From Apostichopus japonicus (Eukaryota > Echinodermata > Holothuroidea > Aspidochirotida > Stichopodidae), in assembly GCF_037975245.1 (NCBI RefSeq), contig NC_092569.1, positions 1,777,501 to 1,841,500 of the forward strand: 64,000 nt of DNA, in the 5' to 3' direction. Numbering within the stretch: the first letter of the stretch is position 1; every line of letters starts with the position of its first letter. The notes under the pieces are model-generated. The model was not told where the DNA came from, made no database searches, and worked only from the letters and a program-made list of their open reading frames with translations. Below are positions 1 through 13,615 of the stretch, piece after piece. The position numbers were made by a program, and so were the translations under genes.

Positions 1-34
1 TTGACCTCTGGTGACCTTTCCGTGTTTTGGGGAT

Positions 35-580
35 TTTTACAGTTTCGATGCTATTTTCAGATGTCAAAGGTAACTTCTGATCATAAATGTCAATGGGTTG
101 ACCCCCATTTGACCTTCGTGTGCGAAGTTATTTTAGGTCAAAGTTAATTTTCACACATTTAATGCAATAACTCCCAGTGCCAAGGTGTGACAAGGTTGAT
201 TTTTTTGGACAAGTTGCAAATGGTATAGGGGAATATTTTCAAACTTAACGGTTATGTGATCCAAGGTCACCAAAGGTCAGCTAATGTTAAAAAAGTAGTA
301 TTATGGGGGGAGAAAATGGGCAAAGAAAAAATGTTTGAATTTTTACAGTCATGCTCTATTTAGGTCTCACCGATCAAAAATGTCAATTGGTTGACCTCCG
401 GGTGACCTTTGTGTGTGAAGTTACATACAAGTTCAAAGTTAATTTTTTGACATTTAATGCAATTAAATCTCAATGCCAAGGTGTGACATGGTTGATATTT
501 TGGGACAAGTTGTGAATGGTGTGGTGGAACATTTTGAAACTTAAAGGTCATGTCATCTGAGGTCACCATTGTTATCATAT
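35..580. repeat. Two diverged tandem copies of a ~291-bp unit
   Basis: Blocks near 86-280 and 377-570 align. Both contain AAATGTCAAT followed by GTTGACC, then CAAAGTTAATTTT, CATTTAATGCAAT, GCCAAGGTGTGACA and a final GAGGTCACC or AAGGTCACC. The offset is about 291 bp. The unit is rich in TGACCT/AGGTCA half-site-like words. The first copy may begin before the window. Confidence 0.75.
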
Positions 581-829
581 CTGTTGACACGCTTGTAGGT
601 CTCTTATATTTCTAACATTTTCGACGCCATATTTAGATCTCAAAAATGCCTTTTAATAAAAAATCCGATCACATTTTGTGATCACAAAAGTGTTGGCTAT
701 AGTGTTGGTTTCTTTATGGGAACATGTAGGACCACAATTACTTGGACTATTTCAGCCCAATCTTGCTTGATAATATATGTGTATTGTCATATACCCCAAG
801 CAAGGAACCACAGTGCCCTTGGGCTCTTG

Positions 830-897
830 TTCTACCCACAAAGTGTCTCACTGTGTTTTTCGGAGTTAGGAAAATTTTTGACACTTTGTGGGTAGAA
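830..897. repeat. 68-bp foldback with perfect 18-bp arms
   Basis: TTCTACCCACAAAGTGTC at the left end is exactly complementary to the right end, with a loop of about 32 nt. I see no target-site duplication. It could be a very short MITE or an RNA hairpin. Confidence 0.7.
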
Positions 898-927
898 AAA
901 TGAAGGAAGGCCATTAGGGCCAGTGAG

Positions 928-1013
928 GGTGTACAGTGTTAAAAGATTACCAGGGCATTCTAGACACAGTAGAATGTGGTGCATAGGTTGTGGGGAGACA
1001 GGTAAGTGGGTCA
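928..1013 (+). repeat. Dispersed repeat copy ending in a splice-donor-like motif
   Basis: The copy contains CAGTGTTAAAA, then TTACCAG, and ends GGGGAGACAGGTAAGTGGG. The same layout recurs at 9436-9616 and 24640-24752 on this strand and at 7709-7853 and 16318-16462 on the other strand. The family is not identified. Confidence 0.5.
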
Positions 1014-2286
1014 CTCGTAAATATATAAACCAGTAAGTTTTATAATACCTGTCTTCTCGCAACTTATGTACTCTCTCTCTCTAACATGTGGACTATCTGA
1101 GTGACCTGGTAGAAATTTTTAGGAGACAGGTGTAAGTTTGTAGCTCTTAATTATTAGTACACAAACCTGGTTACAAGTATTTTGGGATTTTTTTATCGTA
1201 TCAGCAAATAAGGACGCTACATATTTACAGGCATTCTTGGAACAGTTTTTGACTGAATAACTTTCTTGTGTAAGGTTGAGGAAGATGTGGTAGAGGTATC
1301 ACTATTTAGGGATAGTTTTCAAGTCTCTGAATTATGGCCCAACCACAGGGTCATTTGTCTACTGGAAGATGGGGGACCATCTGGCAAGCAATTACTGTGG
1401 GAGCAACTATGGTATTGATTGTTTTTGATCATGTGTGACAGATTTAGACTTTGCTCTTTGGTGATAGTAGACTGGTATTTGTAACTAGAATGCTCAATCT
1501 GAAATATTAGAAGTTAGAATTTTGTAGAAAGGGGCAGGGTTTGGGAAAAGAGGGCGGGACTGGCCGCCCCTGTAAAACAGCGAAGCTAGGGCACTGGGCC
1601 ATCTGCCCTATATATTGTGTAGAGCATTCACAAAGTATGGGCAGTGATACAATCGTAGGTCGTAAAATAAACACAATTGGTGTTCGTTCGGGACACAAGC
1701 CCTTTTTACGAGACGCATACCTTTTATTGGGAGTTGCTTCTGTAGGATGCAAACTGTTTTGTTCAGTAACATTACTGCTACAGGTATACCTATAGTGGAC
1801 AACAATTTGTAACATTTCGTTTCTTCAAGAAACTTCCACAAACGATTTAAATTGAACCGGATTCTTGAAACAGACGAAGAAACTGAGCTAGAGATGTGTT
1901 TGTAAAGCTTTTGAAATGGTAGAGGAGAGGAAGGGAGAAGATATTGACCCAAGGGGTGCAGCGTAGGTGCAGTGCAAAGGTTTTAATGATGGTTTTAAGT
2001 TGGGTACAAATTGGAGTGGGTATGTAGAGGTAAATGGTAAGGGTCATTTTGTGTCAGTTTACCAAATCCAGTAAGTTTTGAGGTGGAAGTTTGACCCCTG
2101 TTGTAGAGGTGATTGTATGTATTTATTTTAGATCCTCCTGCATGCAGGAACTCGCGAAGAAGCCATCATTGGCTTATCAAAGCCGCAAGCTGACCGAAGT
2201 CAGTCTCTTAGATTCATATTTAACGTCAATGATTATGAATTGTCAGTTGTCAACAACTCTGTAACTGGACGACATACATTAATCTT

Positions 2287-2352
2287 GGAGTGACTCGAAA
2301 TGAGGACCTAATGATTGGAAGGCACCGGAGTTAACCACTGAGCTAACACTCC
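2287..2352 (-). repeat. tRNA-Gly-like SINE head (degenerate)
   Basis: On the minus strand this begins GGAGTGTTAGCTCAGTGG, which contains a pol III A box, and ends with TTTCGAGTCACTCC, a B-box-like T arm. Six of seven acceptor pairs form, and a loop CTTCCAA matches the Gly(UCC) anticodon loop. The D stem and part of the anticodon stem are broken, so it is not a functional tRNA gene. The adjoining 2130-2286 is probably SINE body. Confidence 0.5.
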
Positions 2353-3153
2353 TTGCGATGGGTTTGTTAAATCTATTGAAATACATCAAAACCCACGAGT
2401 TCACGATGATCATACATGTATGGGCTTGTCTATTAATACACGTATCACAAAATTTCCCCATCATGGGACCAAAAATTGCACAAGATCTTATCACCACAAG
2501 GAAGTTGAAAAAAGTACCCTTGTAAGTAATTTCAGACAAAACAATTTCTATGGAGGAGAAATATCAAAGTAGGAAGCTTAGTTTTATTGTTTATCTTAAA
2601 AACAAAGAACTAGTTTGACCATTGTTCATTTTGAAAGGATATATGGCATAGCCTTTCACATGACATGGCTGGAGAATGGTTCCTTTTTAGGAAGTGCTGT
2701 TAACTATTGTGGTGAATTGGTGTGTCTGTGTGAATTGTCTTCTCCTTTGCATTGATAAAGCATCGAAGGGTATTTCCCCCTCGAAATCTACCGTGGGTCT
2801 ACGTAAGAAATTACGTCGACGGGGTTCGAGGCGTTTCTATGGGAGGTCGGTGTGTACATTGTGGTTGTACTATAGATGCAAGGATGGTATTTTATGCAGC
2901 AATCAGGAGTGACACAAAAGTGTTTAAATTTAATTAATTAGGTGATGCGCAGTTTTCATGTGAGCCACTGGCCATGACCTTGTGATATAATGAGGGGGGA
3001 CTTTGGGAAAAAGGAAGTTACAGTCAATATTTTCATAAGTTGCATTCAGAGCTTGAGGTATTCGATGACATGGCAGTTTTTTTGGTACTGCTTGTGTTGT
3101 AATGTCTAGGGTATGTAAAAAAAATCATCATTGGTACCTGTCTGTGTCACTTT

Positions 3154-3428
3154 CAAAGATTTTACTAATGGAACTACTCTGTACATTGCAATGCATAATT
3201 AGAAGGCTTCCCCTGAATAGGAGAGGAGGAGGGGTGAGGGGAGAGGGAGGGGGGGTGGTGAGTACTTCTCCATGTAAGCCTCTTGTGGTTCAAAGATTTA
3301 CTAATGAACTACTATGTACATTGCAATGCATAATTAGAAGGCTTCCCCTGAATAGGAGAGGAGGAGGGGTGAGGGGAGAGGAAGGGAAGGGGGGTGGTGA
3401 GTACTTCTCTATGTTAGCCTCTTGTTGT
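3154..3428. repeat. Tandem duplication, 137-bp unit, two copies
   Basis: CAAAGATTTTACTAATGGAA at 3154 recurs at 3291 with one base deleted. The following text, including ATTGCAATGCATAATTAG and a G-rich GAGGGGAGAGG stretch, is nearly identical in both copies. The G-rich part could fold as a G-quadruplex. Confidence 0.85.
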
Positions 3429-3866
3429 TCCTGCTTTGTTCAAGGTCCCTGTATAATGATCTCCCTGTATGATGAGATGTTTAAAAAAAATGGTAAATGT
3501 TCATAGTGGTTGAACACCACACATTCACTCTAAACAGCTTGATGCATTATAAGAAAGAGCCTCTCTACCATTAAATGGTATCAATGGAAACACCATTTAA
3601 CCAAATGAAAATAATGACATGCACTGTAAGAGAGCTCTAATATTGAAGCACTGTACACCCTACCAGCATTGTACAGCTACAATACACCTTGCAGACTAGC
3701 ACACTTACTTTGTGCCTGCTTCAAGAGCATTTGAAAGTATCTCCCACCCCCATCCTCATCCCCACCCCTTATCCCAATCCAACCCTCACTTTCCGCTCCC
3801 CCTGTACGTTTATTATTGAATGAGAAACTATTGAAAGCTGATAGTGTTGTAAAAAGTGATTATTAT

Positions 3867-4243
3867 TATTATGTACACCGTTATTTATATAGCGCATAAT
3901 CCACAAGTTCTATGCGCTTTACAATTAACCCTGGTCATTGGTAACTTGTCACACCTACACACCAAAGTGTGCACAATTCAAACAATCTCTCCTGGGGCAC
4001 AACAGTGCACCACAGCCACGTGTCCCCTGGGGGACTTCCCATAGGGTGCAGCCACAAACCGGCGCACGCAACTATATTTACAAGTCACCTCACAAGTCCC
4101 CATTTATACACCTGGGTGAAGAGAGGCAATGGAGATAAAGTGCCTTGCCCAAGGACACAACGCAATGATCTGGCCAGGGCTCGAACCTGTAATCCTTAGA
4201 TCACAAGTCCACTGCCTTAACCACTTGACCACAACGCCCTCAC
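3867..4243 (-). mobile_element. tRNA-derived SINE with LINE-like 3' tail
   Basis: Read on the minus strand, the element starts GAGGGCGTTGTGGTCAAGTGG (A box) and has GGTTCGAGCCC (B box). The body contains the complement of CTTGCCCAAGGACACAAC. It ends AGCGCTATATAAATAACG followed by a TAA-rich tail. The tail resembles the 3' end of the LINE fragment at 41073-41530, which suggests that this SINE used that LINE's reverse transcriptase. Confidence 0.8.
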
Positions 4244-4321
4244 CACTGATGAAGAACAAAAAAAGAGAAAAACAAAATCAGGTCTGGGTATGAATGCAGT
4301 ACAAAGTATAGTAATTGACAT

Positions 4322-5181
4322 CATGGGCGGCGATCCGTACTTCCGAATGGGGGGGATATGACCTTGTTGACTATCTAAGCGTAGCGCCACCATGAGTTGG
4401 CGCGAAGCGTACAAGAAAATTTGTGGATTTACAAACCCTCTAGATGGCCGGAAACGGCACTTCCCGAGGTTTCCAAGCGGCATATACCCAACTTTAAAAT
4501 AGGGATATCATGTCCGAAATATCTCATAATCAGGATCCAAAATACTTTTTTTTTTAATTTCGGGTGTTATTTTGGGAAAATTGCCCCTGTCAATCTTGTT
4601 TCAGGCGCTACGTTAGAATGTTCAAGAGCTCTTTTATATTATTCGATGAAGAAAATGGCCTCATGCAGGCTATTTTAGGCCTATACACATGCAATACACA
4701 ATTACACATAGTTACATTCCTAGGTACCGATTGCTAGGGCATCCAGGTGAAACGTGTATTAAGCATTACCCTGGTAACATGAGATTCTCAGCTGTTCGAG
4801 GGAACATGTACGTATGTATAGGCCTACTATAGGGCCCGGAGGGTGCATATATGTCTATATCAATACCGTGGGCGCAATAATACATTTTGTTGTTATAGGG
4901 CCAATGAAGCCTACAGTCAACTATTCTTGCTTTATAAAGACGGTTTATTTGAAAAGATCGCACTGCGTTTATGGTATACCATATTTAGCTTCATTTCTCG
5001 CCTATAGGCGAGAAATGAAGCTAAAAAAGAGCCGTGCATTCACGATGATGCATAAATGTAGGCATGAAAATATTCTTATCCCTGGCATTTGGTGGGGGGG
5101 ATATGGTGTATTACATCCCCTCCACCCATTTTCATGGGGGGGATATATCCCCCCCCTTCCCCCCCAGGATCGCCGCCCATG
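4322..5181. mobile_element. hAT-like non-autonomous DNA transposon
   Basis: The 860-bp element has terminal inverted repeats CATGGGCGGCGATCC / GGATCGCCGCCCATG. It is flanked by an exact 8-bp duplication ATTGACAT at 4314-4321 and 5182-5189. CA...TG ends with an 8-bp TSD fit the hAT superfamily. I see no transposase frame. A block at 4365-4500 with a GCGCCACCAT...TTGGCGCG hairpin recurs at the window end (63783-64000). Confidence 0.85.
4984..5025. repeat. Perfect 42-bp palindrome
   Basis: TTTAGCTTCATTTCTCGCCTA is followed immediately by its exact reverse complement with no spacer. It lies inside the hAT-like element. Unlike the palindrome at 57694-57727 it has no flanking direct repeat. Confidence 0.9.
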
Positions 5182-6198
5182 ATTGACATTTGACTCAACA
5201 ACTGAATACTATTCATTGCCACATTTACCATCCTTCCTATGTTTGAAAGAGAAAGTTAATGTGAATGATGTGAAGACATTAACACATTTTCCTTTTTTAG
5301 CTGAAAATAAAATTTTAATATCCCTCCAAATCCCTCAGGCTATCCTCACATTACCATGTGCAGCTATATAGTTTATGTTTAAGGTATTAAATGTAACCAC
5401 TTGATTGATTTAGTGACATCACGGGAGTCAAATTTATTGAGATGCTAATGTAGGATGATGGAAGTTCTCCTTGGCAGCAATTCTATTCCCCAGAAAGAGA
5501 GAGAGCAAAAAAAAAAAACTGATTTGTTTTGCAGTTCCTGGTCAGGTGCTCATCTTAAAGTTGATTTTTTTTCTTCTGGTAATAGTTAAGTTCCTTCAAG
5601 ATCTCATATCCTGGAATTTATAACAGGTCTGGATAGCAGTTTAAATTGGTTGAACTCATTGCAATATTGCAGTTGAGTGGTGAAAGATAAAGCACTGTGT
5701 CAAAATGAAAAGCTGCAGTGCAGCAAAAGCCTCTGGAGCAAGGTAGAGGAGGGGGAGGGGAGGGATAGAGATGTGGAGAGAGAGGTACTCTGATGCTATT
5801 CCCTTATTTAAATTGTGTTAGATTAACACAACCTCCACCCCATCCCACTGCCCCCAATCTGTGTTAGTATTTTGAAGACCTTGGTCTGGCTACAGGGTAA
5901 ATACAGCTTTCATATACCTCTTTGTGTGATATTTCTGCTTCAGAGTAGTGTCAGTATAGGGAAGTGAACTAGTTTTAATTATAATTATGTAAATATATTT
6001 TGTTGATATTCAAACTGTTTGTAAATTAACTCCAAGAGACTGGTAGGTATGGTAGTACTGTTCATATACAGTACAGCAGTGCATAACAGAATTTTTATCA
6101 GATATGATATTACAAATGAGATTTTTTTTTTAATTATTAAATAATTGTTTCATATTCATATTTATGTGTTTTTCCCTTCAAATTTGATATCTTTTCAG

Positions 6199-6239
6199 GA
6201 CAATTTTTATAATCAGAAAGACTAAGTGACCTCCTAGAG
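6199..6239 (+). other. CYRI 5' UTR part of the first coding exon
   Basis: The sequence CTTTTCAG at 6191-6198 is a good acceptor after a T-rich tract. The exon would start at 6199, leaving 41 nt before the ATG at 6240. The base at -3 from the ATG is A, which suits initiation. An upstream untranslated exon is implied but not located. Confidence 0.55.
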
Positions 6240-6309
6240 ATGGGAAACCTTCTTCGGCTACTACAGAAGCCAGATGACTCCATTCCGGAAATCTTCCTGG
6301 ACTTCGAAA
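6240..6309 (+). CDS. CYRI: CYRI coding exon 1 (residues 1-23)
   Basis: It encodes [13 protein letters not shown] and ends ...EIFLDFE plus the first base of an Asn codon. The donor is GAAA|GTAGGT. This N-terminal segment carries the Gly2 myristoylation site that tethers CYRI to the plasma membrane in vertebrates. Confidence 0.95.
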
Positions 6310-9300
6310 GTAGGTTTCGTTTTTAGGTTTAGAAGATAGTAAAATCGTTGTCACTTGTTTAATTTGTATTTTAATCCCTTCCTAAGTTAACCAGTTTCCT
6401 CGCAACCGACAATAGAGAACTGGCTCCCTAAATCCCCTTGATAGATATCGCATTGTACAGTATATACTTTTGTACGTGTACCAGTTTTGCTAACCTTTGT
6501 TGTGTATGGTAATGATACTTGTAAACAGGCTGAGGATCAATTCGAACAATGATGTTTCAGGTGACAGGTGAGCTCATTTGCTCAAAAATTTCCAAACTTA
6601 GTAGTTTTTTTTTACCCCCTCCCAATCCCTTCCCCTCAACCCCATTATCCAATCCAGGAGTGCCATTCATTCATGTACCTGTGCTTAGTAATATTGTTTC
6701 TGCCTTGAGAAATAGTCTATTTTGTACCAATACCTTACACACTATTAGAGGTGATAGCTCTACTAACTTTGACCAGCAGGAAAAGGTTCAGGCCCACGCG
6801 TTATCAGGCAATAATGCTGGCATTTTGTTTGAAAGACCTCTATTTGAGATCATTCAGGCATGATGGTTAAGCAGTTGAAATCAATTTTCTCACAAAAAAA
6901 GTTAAAGTTTCATATATTGTATTCACAAAATAGCCAAATGGATGTACATGCATACACTGTCTATGTATGGTGTTGAGGCATGCATGGGTGTGTGTGTGTT
7001 CTTATCTGAAATCCAGAGCTTAGACTGAGGCGAAAATTGTTCCAAGGCTGGCAGCACAAGAGTCAGGAGATTTAAAATGGCCGACCATATTTGACAGTTG
7101 TTTTTTGTTTCCTTTTTTTAGAACTTGCAAATGGCTGAGTCATATTAATTCATATTTTAAGAACTCGACCATCGCTAGAGGCAGTGAAACAGGGTTAGAG
7201 TTTATAGCATAGACTTGGAATACTTCCTTGTTCAACAAAATGAGGAAAGGTGGTGGGTGAGAGGCTGGGAAGGGGGAGGGGGGTGGGAGAGTAGTGGCAG
7301 GTAGAGGAGGGGGTGGAATTTTACATCGTGCATATAATTTACTGCCTTGTCACGATAATACTGAGTGATCCATGCCAATGATTCACTCAAACCAGAGACA
7401 GGGTGGAAGCAGAGGTGGATAGGATCGAAGTTTTTCTCTTTAAAGAAAATAATATGCCAGAATGGCTATGTTCTTCAAAGAGGGGGGAGGAGAGGGGGCG
7501 GGGAGGGGCAGGGGAGGGTTGCTGTTATAATGCTCACTGCAGTTGAACTTAATAGAGAAGATTAGAAGGACAGTGGTTTGTGTGTGTGTTTTGTACCTAT
7601 CTTCGTTGTAATGTACAAAGTTGGTGTACATTCCGGATGCAACCAAGTTGTTTCACAGAGATGAAATTGTCATTGGAGCTGCCATGTCTTTGTGTATTTG
7701 GGGGATTTACTTCGCTCCTCTCTTACCTGTCTCCCATTCCACATCTGAAGTTTCCCATCTACCTAACTACACACTGGAAACCGTTTTAGCACTGCGCCCT
7801 CGCTCCCTGGGCACCCCCCACTTACACCTCCATCGGGATCCTACCCTATGGCGAGAAAAATGAGGGCTCGTATGTGATTATGTGTAATTTTCTTATAAAT
7901 GTAGGCTACAAACCTGTTTTTCTAACAGCCACACAGTTCCAAGCACACTCTGCAAATTATTCTTATGGGGGGGGTCTCAAAGTTGTATAATATTGACTGT
8001 CAGGCATGTATGTAAATAACATGACCATTTGTTCATCCTGTATGGAATAAAAAAACAACCAAAAACCTACTTTCGTTTGAGCTGCCCTTATCAATCACCT
8101 AAAATCTCATGTTACCCAAGATAGACATTCTACTTTCAAGTGGTTTGTTTGATGTGCTATAGTATTAAACACAGTTGACAGTCTTTCCAAAACCTAATAT
8201 AAAAAATAAAAAACCATGTTCATCTAAAAAGAAAGAAAAATGCCATGTTTTCCTTCTTGCTCTAGCTTTTGATTTGTCCGACACCAGAAATTTGAGGAGA
8301 GCCTCTCTTAGGTTTGTAAACACGACAGTAGGGTAGTCTCAGCTTTCACCAGACTTCTTTATTCAAACATATAGAGGTCTGGATTTTGAGGTTGCCAAGT
8401 TCAATTAAATCAGGCTAAGTCATCAGAGTCGGGCTTTCCTCTCTCAACGGATTTTATCCAGTTGTCATTGAGCAAACATCGAGTGACAGAATTTCAAACA
8501 GTGTCTGTTCTTCTTTAAAAGCCGAGTGTACCGTGCTCGTCTCGCTGTTCCATCACATGGTTTGGTAATGTATGGCTAATGGGTCGGGTGGGGCGTGGGG
8601 GGGGGTTGGGTCTAGAAGCTTGGAGGATGAATGAAGCATAGCAGATTACATATCTGTGCTTCTTCAACCCCAGTCATTATAGTTTTATTAATTACATGCA
8701 GGGTTTGGTGGAAAATGGTTGGTTGCATTTATATTGAATGGAATTTTCCATTATGTGTTGTGGTGTATGTGTGTGGGTGGGTGTGCATCTTGTAAATTGT
8801 AACACAATTTTTTGGGTTTTTATTTTACCTTTTTGGTATATTTTCAGTATTATGCACAGGCACAAATGAAAATATTAGCAGGTCTGACACCAAAACATAA
8901 CACACTTGAAACTGTTAGTGTGGCATAATTTGATTATCGAAAACACCTTGCAACCTCTCCTGAGAGCTTTGACTTTTTATGTTTTAGGGATTAATAGTAT
9001 TACTTCATTCCAGCTCTCTGACCTATCTGTATTAAACACAGTTTACGTAACCTCCAAAAAGGAATTGGTCACCCCCTTACACCCCTGCCCTCTCCCAACT
9101 CACTGCCTTTGTAGGTGAATGCCACTTCCGCTTCCAAATCTACCTTTTAGATGGCTTACAAATTTCTGTGAATATCAATCATTTTCTAGTCAATTAGAAT
9201 TTATGGTGTATTCCTCATTTACCTGTCTGCACAAAACTGCTGTACTCTCACACATAAGTGTCTTGATTTGACAGTCTACATATAAACATATGCTTTATGG

Positions 9301-12300
9301 AGCAGTTTGTTTAACGTGGTGTGTAGTGTAAGAAGTAAAATGAATGTTTCAGCCTTGTTCCCATGCGGACTTCATAACTGCATTGATCCATTGAAGGTTC
9401 TGTTTGTAATTATGTAGGACTAAATTGCTGAGTCTTTGGACAGGAAGGGAGATAAACTAGGCAGTGAGCAGTCTGCATCTCAAGAGAGGGTGATGTTGGA
9501 GGGGGGGGGAGGGGAGGGGGGTAGCATAGTGCTAAAATTTTACTAGTTTTTGTCAGTTAGGTAGATTACAGTACGCTTAGTACTAGATACATGTAATCAG
9601 TACAGGCAGGTAAGTATCTTTGTTGAGAAATTCCCAAATCAGTAATTTTTGACATCTATGGACAGTTATATGACTTGAAAAACTGGTTAGTTTCAGCTCA
9701 TCAGTAAGAACAGCTCATTAAGTGTTTGCCAAACCTAGTCGAGCATCAGTTCTCTAGTTGTTCAGAGTTTTGCAGCTCTGTATTGAGTTTGCATTCATAC
9801 TTTACCTGATTTAATTAAAGAGGGGTAGAGATGAATGGACGAAAGTAGTCTTGATTAAATTTTGCATGTTTAGTAGGTATAGATTTGAAAGATTTTAGGG
9901 TTTTGTTTTGGTCAGTTAATGGAATTGAAATTTAGAGAAAGAGATTGACTTTTTAAACGTGGTTCGTAAAGTTGATATTACTGCTACTTAATTTGAAATT
10001 AATGCTGTTATCACAAAGTTCTATATGCAGAAGTATAGCTTGTCATTGTACAGTATGTATACTGGGTTTCCATAGTTACGATAAATATGAATAAAAAAAA
10101 AATTGTGGAAATTGGAATAAAACTTCCAAGTTTGAAAAAAGACTTTAAAAGCATAAGAGTGCACAAATGTGATTATAAAATGTTGAAAAATGAAACAATT
10201 TTCTTAAACTGGTTCTGTATTGATCTTATATCTTGTAATCAAAGATTTTCCCATATGTCTTGTTCTATGAAGAAGAACATGAAATACTAATTTTGTCATG
10301 CCTGCTTAGAAGAAAGGACATTTGCTTCACCCCTCTCTTACCTGGCTCCTAACCTACACACCCCCTATTTACCCTAGCCTATTAACTGGTATTCTTGCAC
10401 TGCCCCCCTCCCACAATGACCCTGTCTAAGGTCACCCTCTTCCCCCTAATGACCCTAAGTCACTCTCTCCTTCTGAACCTACCATTTAGCGGCCTTAGAC
10501 GAGTGTTTTCCAAATGGATTTTCAATGGTATTTAAATGGTTCTGCAAGATGGAATTATGGAAACTTTTGTACGTTAGTTACAGTACGTTTTAAAAATGTC
10601 GTTCAGCACATGGAGGTGAATTTTCAATGAATAAAATATTGGCTTAAACTTATTATTTCTTTGAAATGGTATATATAATACAGTAGCTATTAAAGGTGAT
10701 ATTCAGCTTATCAAGAGCAATAGAAAGTTTTAATCTTTTCAAGGTTGTCTCTAACAAATGTTACCCTGCATTACCAATTTACATGGTGTTTATAAAATAA
10801 AATATCGTGCTCAGATCATAAATTAATAAAGCTATGTTAGACTGTACATAGTAATAAAATCAAATCTTGTCATTAATCTATAAATTTAATATTCAGTCAT
10901 CATCAATCACTATTAAGAGGATACTTCTGAATATAGCTTAAAGTAGGGAGAGGTTTTTAATCACATGTGAAAGTGTGGTCATTAGTCATTCATTAACGAA
11001 CATGACACATGTACAACATAGAGAAAGAACCTATCTGTGTAGTGAAGTGTGAATTATAGAAAATGTGTGCCGACCATGTTTATCTGTATACTTCTTATCA
11101 ACCATGTACAGTTTATACTGCAGTAGGCAAACGGGTAACTTTTCAGGGATTTTCCTGTCAGGTGCTTCACAGAAAATAGTCATCAAGATTGAATCAATAG
11201 AGAACATTGTATATTTGGAGAATTCATTTTTGTAAAATCCATTTTGAATAATGCATGCTAATATTTTATCCTTGCCACAAAGAAAGCTGTTTAAAGTGAA
11301 AGTAATGTCTTTAGGATGTAATATGAAATTGATGAAAGAAAAGTGTATTGTAGTGTTGTTATAAAGGTACACCAGGGGTTCTAGGAGGGCCAGAACAAGG
11401 CAAAGTAGGCAGAACAAAAGGGGTCATGCAGACAAAACCTAAAATCTCACTATAGGCCCAGGCCTAGATGTAGTAATGTGGAGGTTGGGCCCTGAGGGCG
11501 CTCAAGCCTAAAGACTTAAGGGTCCGCACAGCCAATGAGTGTCACTTTGTGGGCCAGATTTTGGCTACCGACCGCCAATTGAGAACCCTCTGACGTACAC
11601 ATTTGTCTTGACAAAGGTAATCCCATTGGCAGAGATGTGTACTAGAGCTATACTACACACAGACATATACTACATACTGTATGTCTGTCTCAGTGTCTCT
11701 AACGCAACCATTTCACATTGTACACCCTTTAAGATATGTTACTATATATTACATTGAAAGCATCAATTTAGCTCCTCTCTATTTACTGTACCTTCCTTTA
11801 AGTCAGATGGCCCATGAGCATTTCCAACCATATCCTTTGGTTTATGCTGGAACCTAACATCTGGCTGACCATACTTTCTCCTCTTCTTACAATGATAAGA
11901 ATATAAAGAACTAGTAATGGGGCAAGTCAGCTCTGTTTATTTACCTGGCAATCTCTGGTCAGAAATGTCTAATGGCCTGTAGCTTTAATTTATCAAATCT
12001 TGGGGACTGTCCAGAAATGTCTTAACGTGTCATTGCACTTAATGGTAGATTCATACTGTGTGGATAATTTGATAGACTCTGGTAATTACTGCTCATGTAC
12101 AGTATCGTGTAAGCTGTACATCGCATTATTTATTATCTTGAATTATCGTGGGTATTTTGTCAAATTTTCATTTCGGCAGGGTTTGATTTACATATAAATT
12201 AGAAACGCATGAAGCATCTAGTCCCCGTTATTCTTAAGTTCACGATGGATAGTGACCAGACAGTGGGCCAATAGGGACACAGTACTACAGTAAATGTTGC

Positions 12301-13406
12301 CAACATTGGTAGGTTCGGCTAAATGCAGAATTTGCATGGTTTGATTGGAGATGGATAAATATTGTTGTTGTTTATTTATTTTAGTGTATCATTTAAGTAA
12401 ATTTCCATTCTGCCAGCCCGGTGATTGCCCTCTTTCTCAAATGCATCAGTTGTAGTGTGTCGTCCAGGTTTGACACCTACAGCCCTCAAAATGATTGCGC
12501 TCCAATAGGAAGCCTCCTTTTTCGAGTCCTGGGGACTGAATATCCATTTGCAACTTTCTGAAATGTAAAACAGATTAAATACTGATTCTGTTGTTTAATT
12601 TGGGGTTATGTTACGGCACACACTTTAATATAGTCTATAAATAAAAAAACTGAAATTTATTTCCAAAAAATAATTATATCCAAGTGACCCCCCATCCCCC
12701 ACCGATCTTATATGTAGTAATTAAACAATGAAAGTATACAGATAAGTTTGTGCCATTCAGCATTGAAAATTTTGTATTCTATAAAATTTAATATAACTAA
12801 GTACTACGTGCTGTATATCACTAACCCCAATATCATTGAAATATTACACGTTATTAAATATAGAACCGATGCATGCACTGGACTGGACGTAATCCTACGT
12901 CAAACATTGTACCCTTCTCCCTGCTGTGTGTACAGCACGCATGCCACCATCATCTATAGTACAATATCTTTGGTGTGCACACAGTGCAGAAAAAATTAAC
13001 ACTGACCTAGATACGCTGATAATATTTAATAATCATTCAATACCTCAGAGCATTTGTCACGCTGATGAATACACCGAGCCCGTGGGTCTTATTCCTTCAA
13101 TCATTTGTAACGTTAATGGTATATATAGAGGTATATATATATATGTATATGTATATATAAATTTATATATATATGTTGATACTAGTTGAGACTAGTGGAA
13201 CACTAGTAGTTGTAACTCAGAGTTTCATGCGTTTAGCGATCGTCAGACAACTGTTGTCTGAGTTGTCTGACGATCGCTAAAACGTGTGAAACTCCGAGTT
13301 ACAACTACCGGTGTTCCACTAGTCTCAACTAGTATCAACATATATTCCGCTCTGTCCACTGGACATAGAGCACTCTGCGCCAAGATAGACGCCAACCAAC
13401 CAACTC

Positions 13407-13484
<78 letters not shown>

Positions 13485-13560
13485 AATATACATAGATATA
13501 TATATATATATAGTTACAGTGAGATATTGTCTTTTTCCTTCAATAATTTGTAACGTTAAT

Positions 13561-13615
<55 letters not shown>

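Larger units (their letters stand above)
1..6198. other. Upstream/5' region without recognisable coding sequence
   Basis: No open frame here resembles a known protein, and none has convincing splice partners. The region holds the tandem, SINE and DNA-transposon features listed separately, plus purine-rich G tracts. A non-coding first exon and the promoter of CYRI may lie here or further upstream. A good splice acceptor (pyrimidine tract then CAG) ends at 6198, which suggests the ATG-bearing exon is preceded by at least one untranslated exon. I could not place that exon. Confidence 0.6.
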
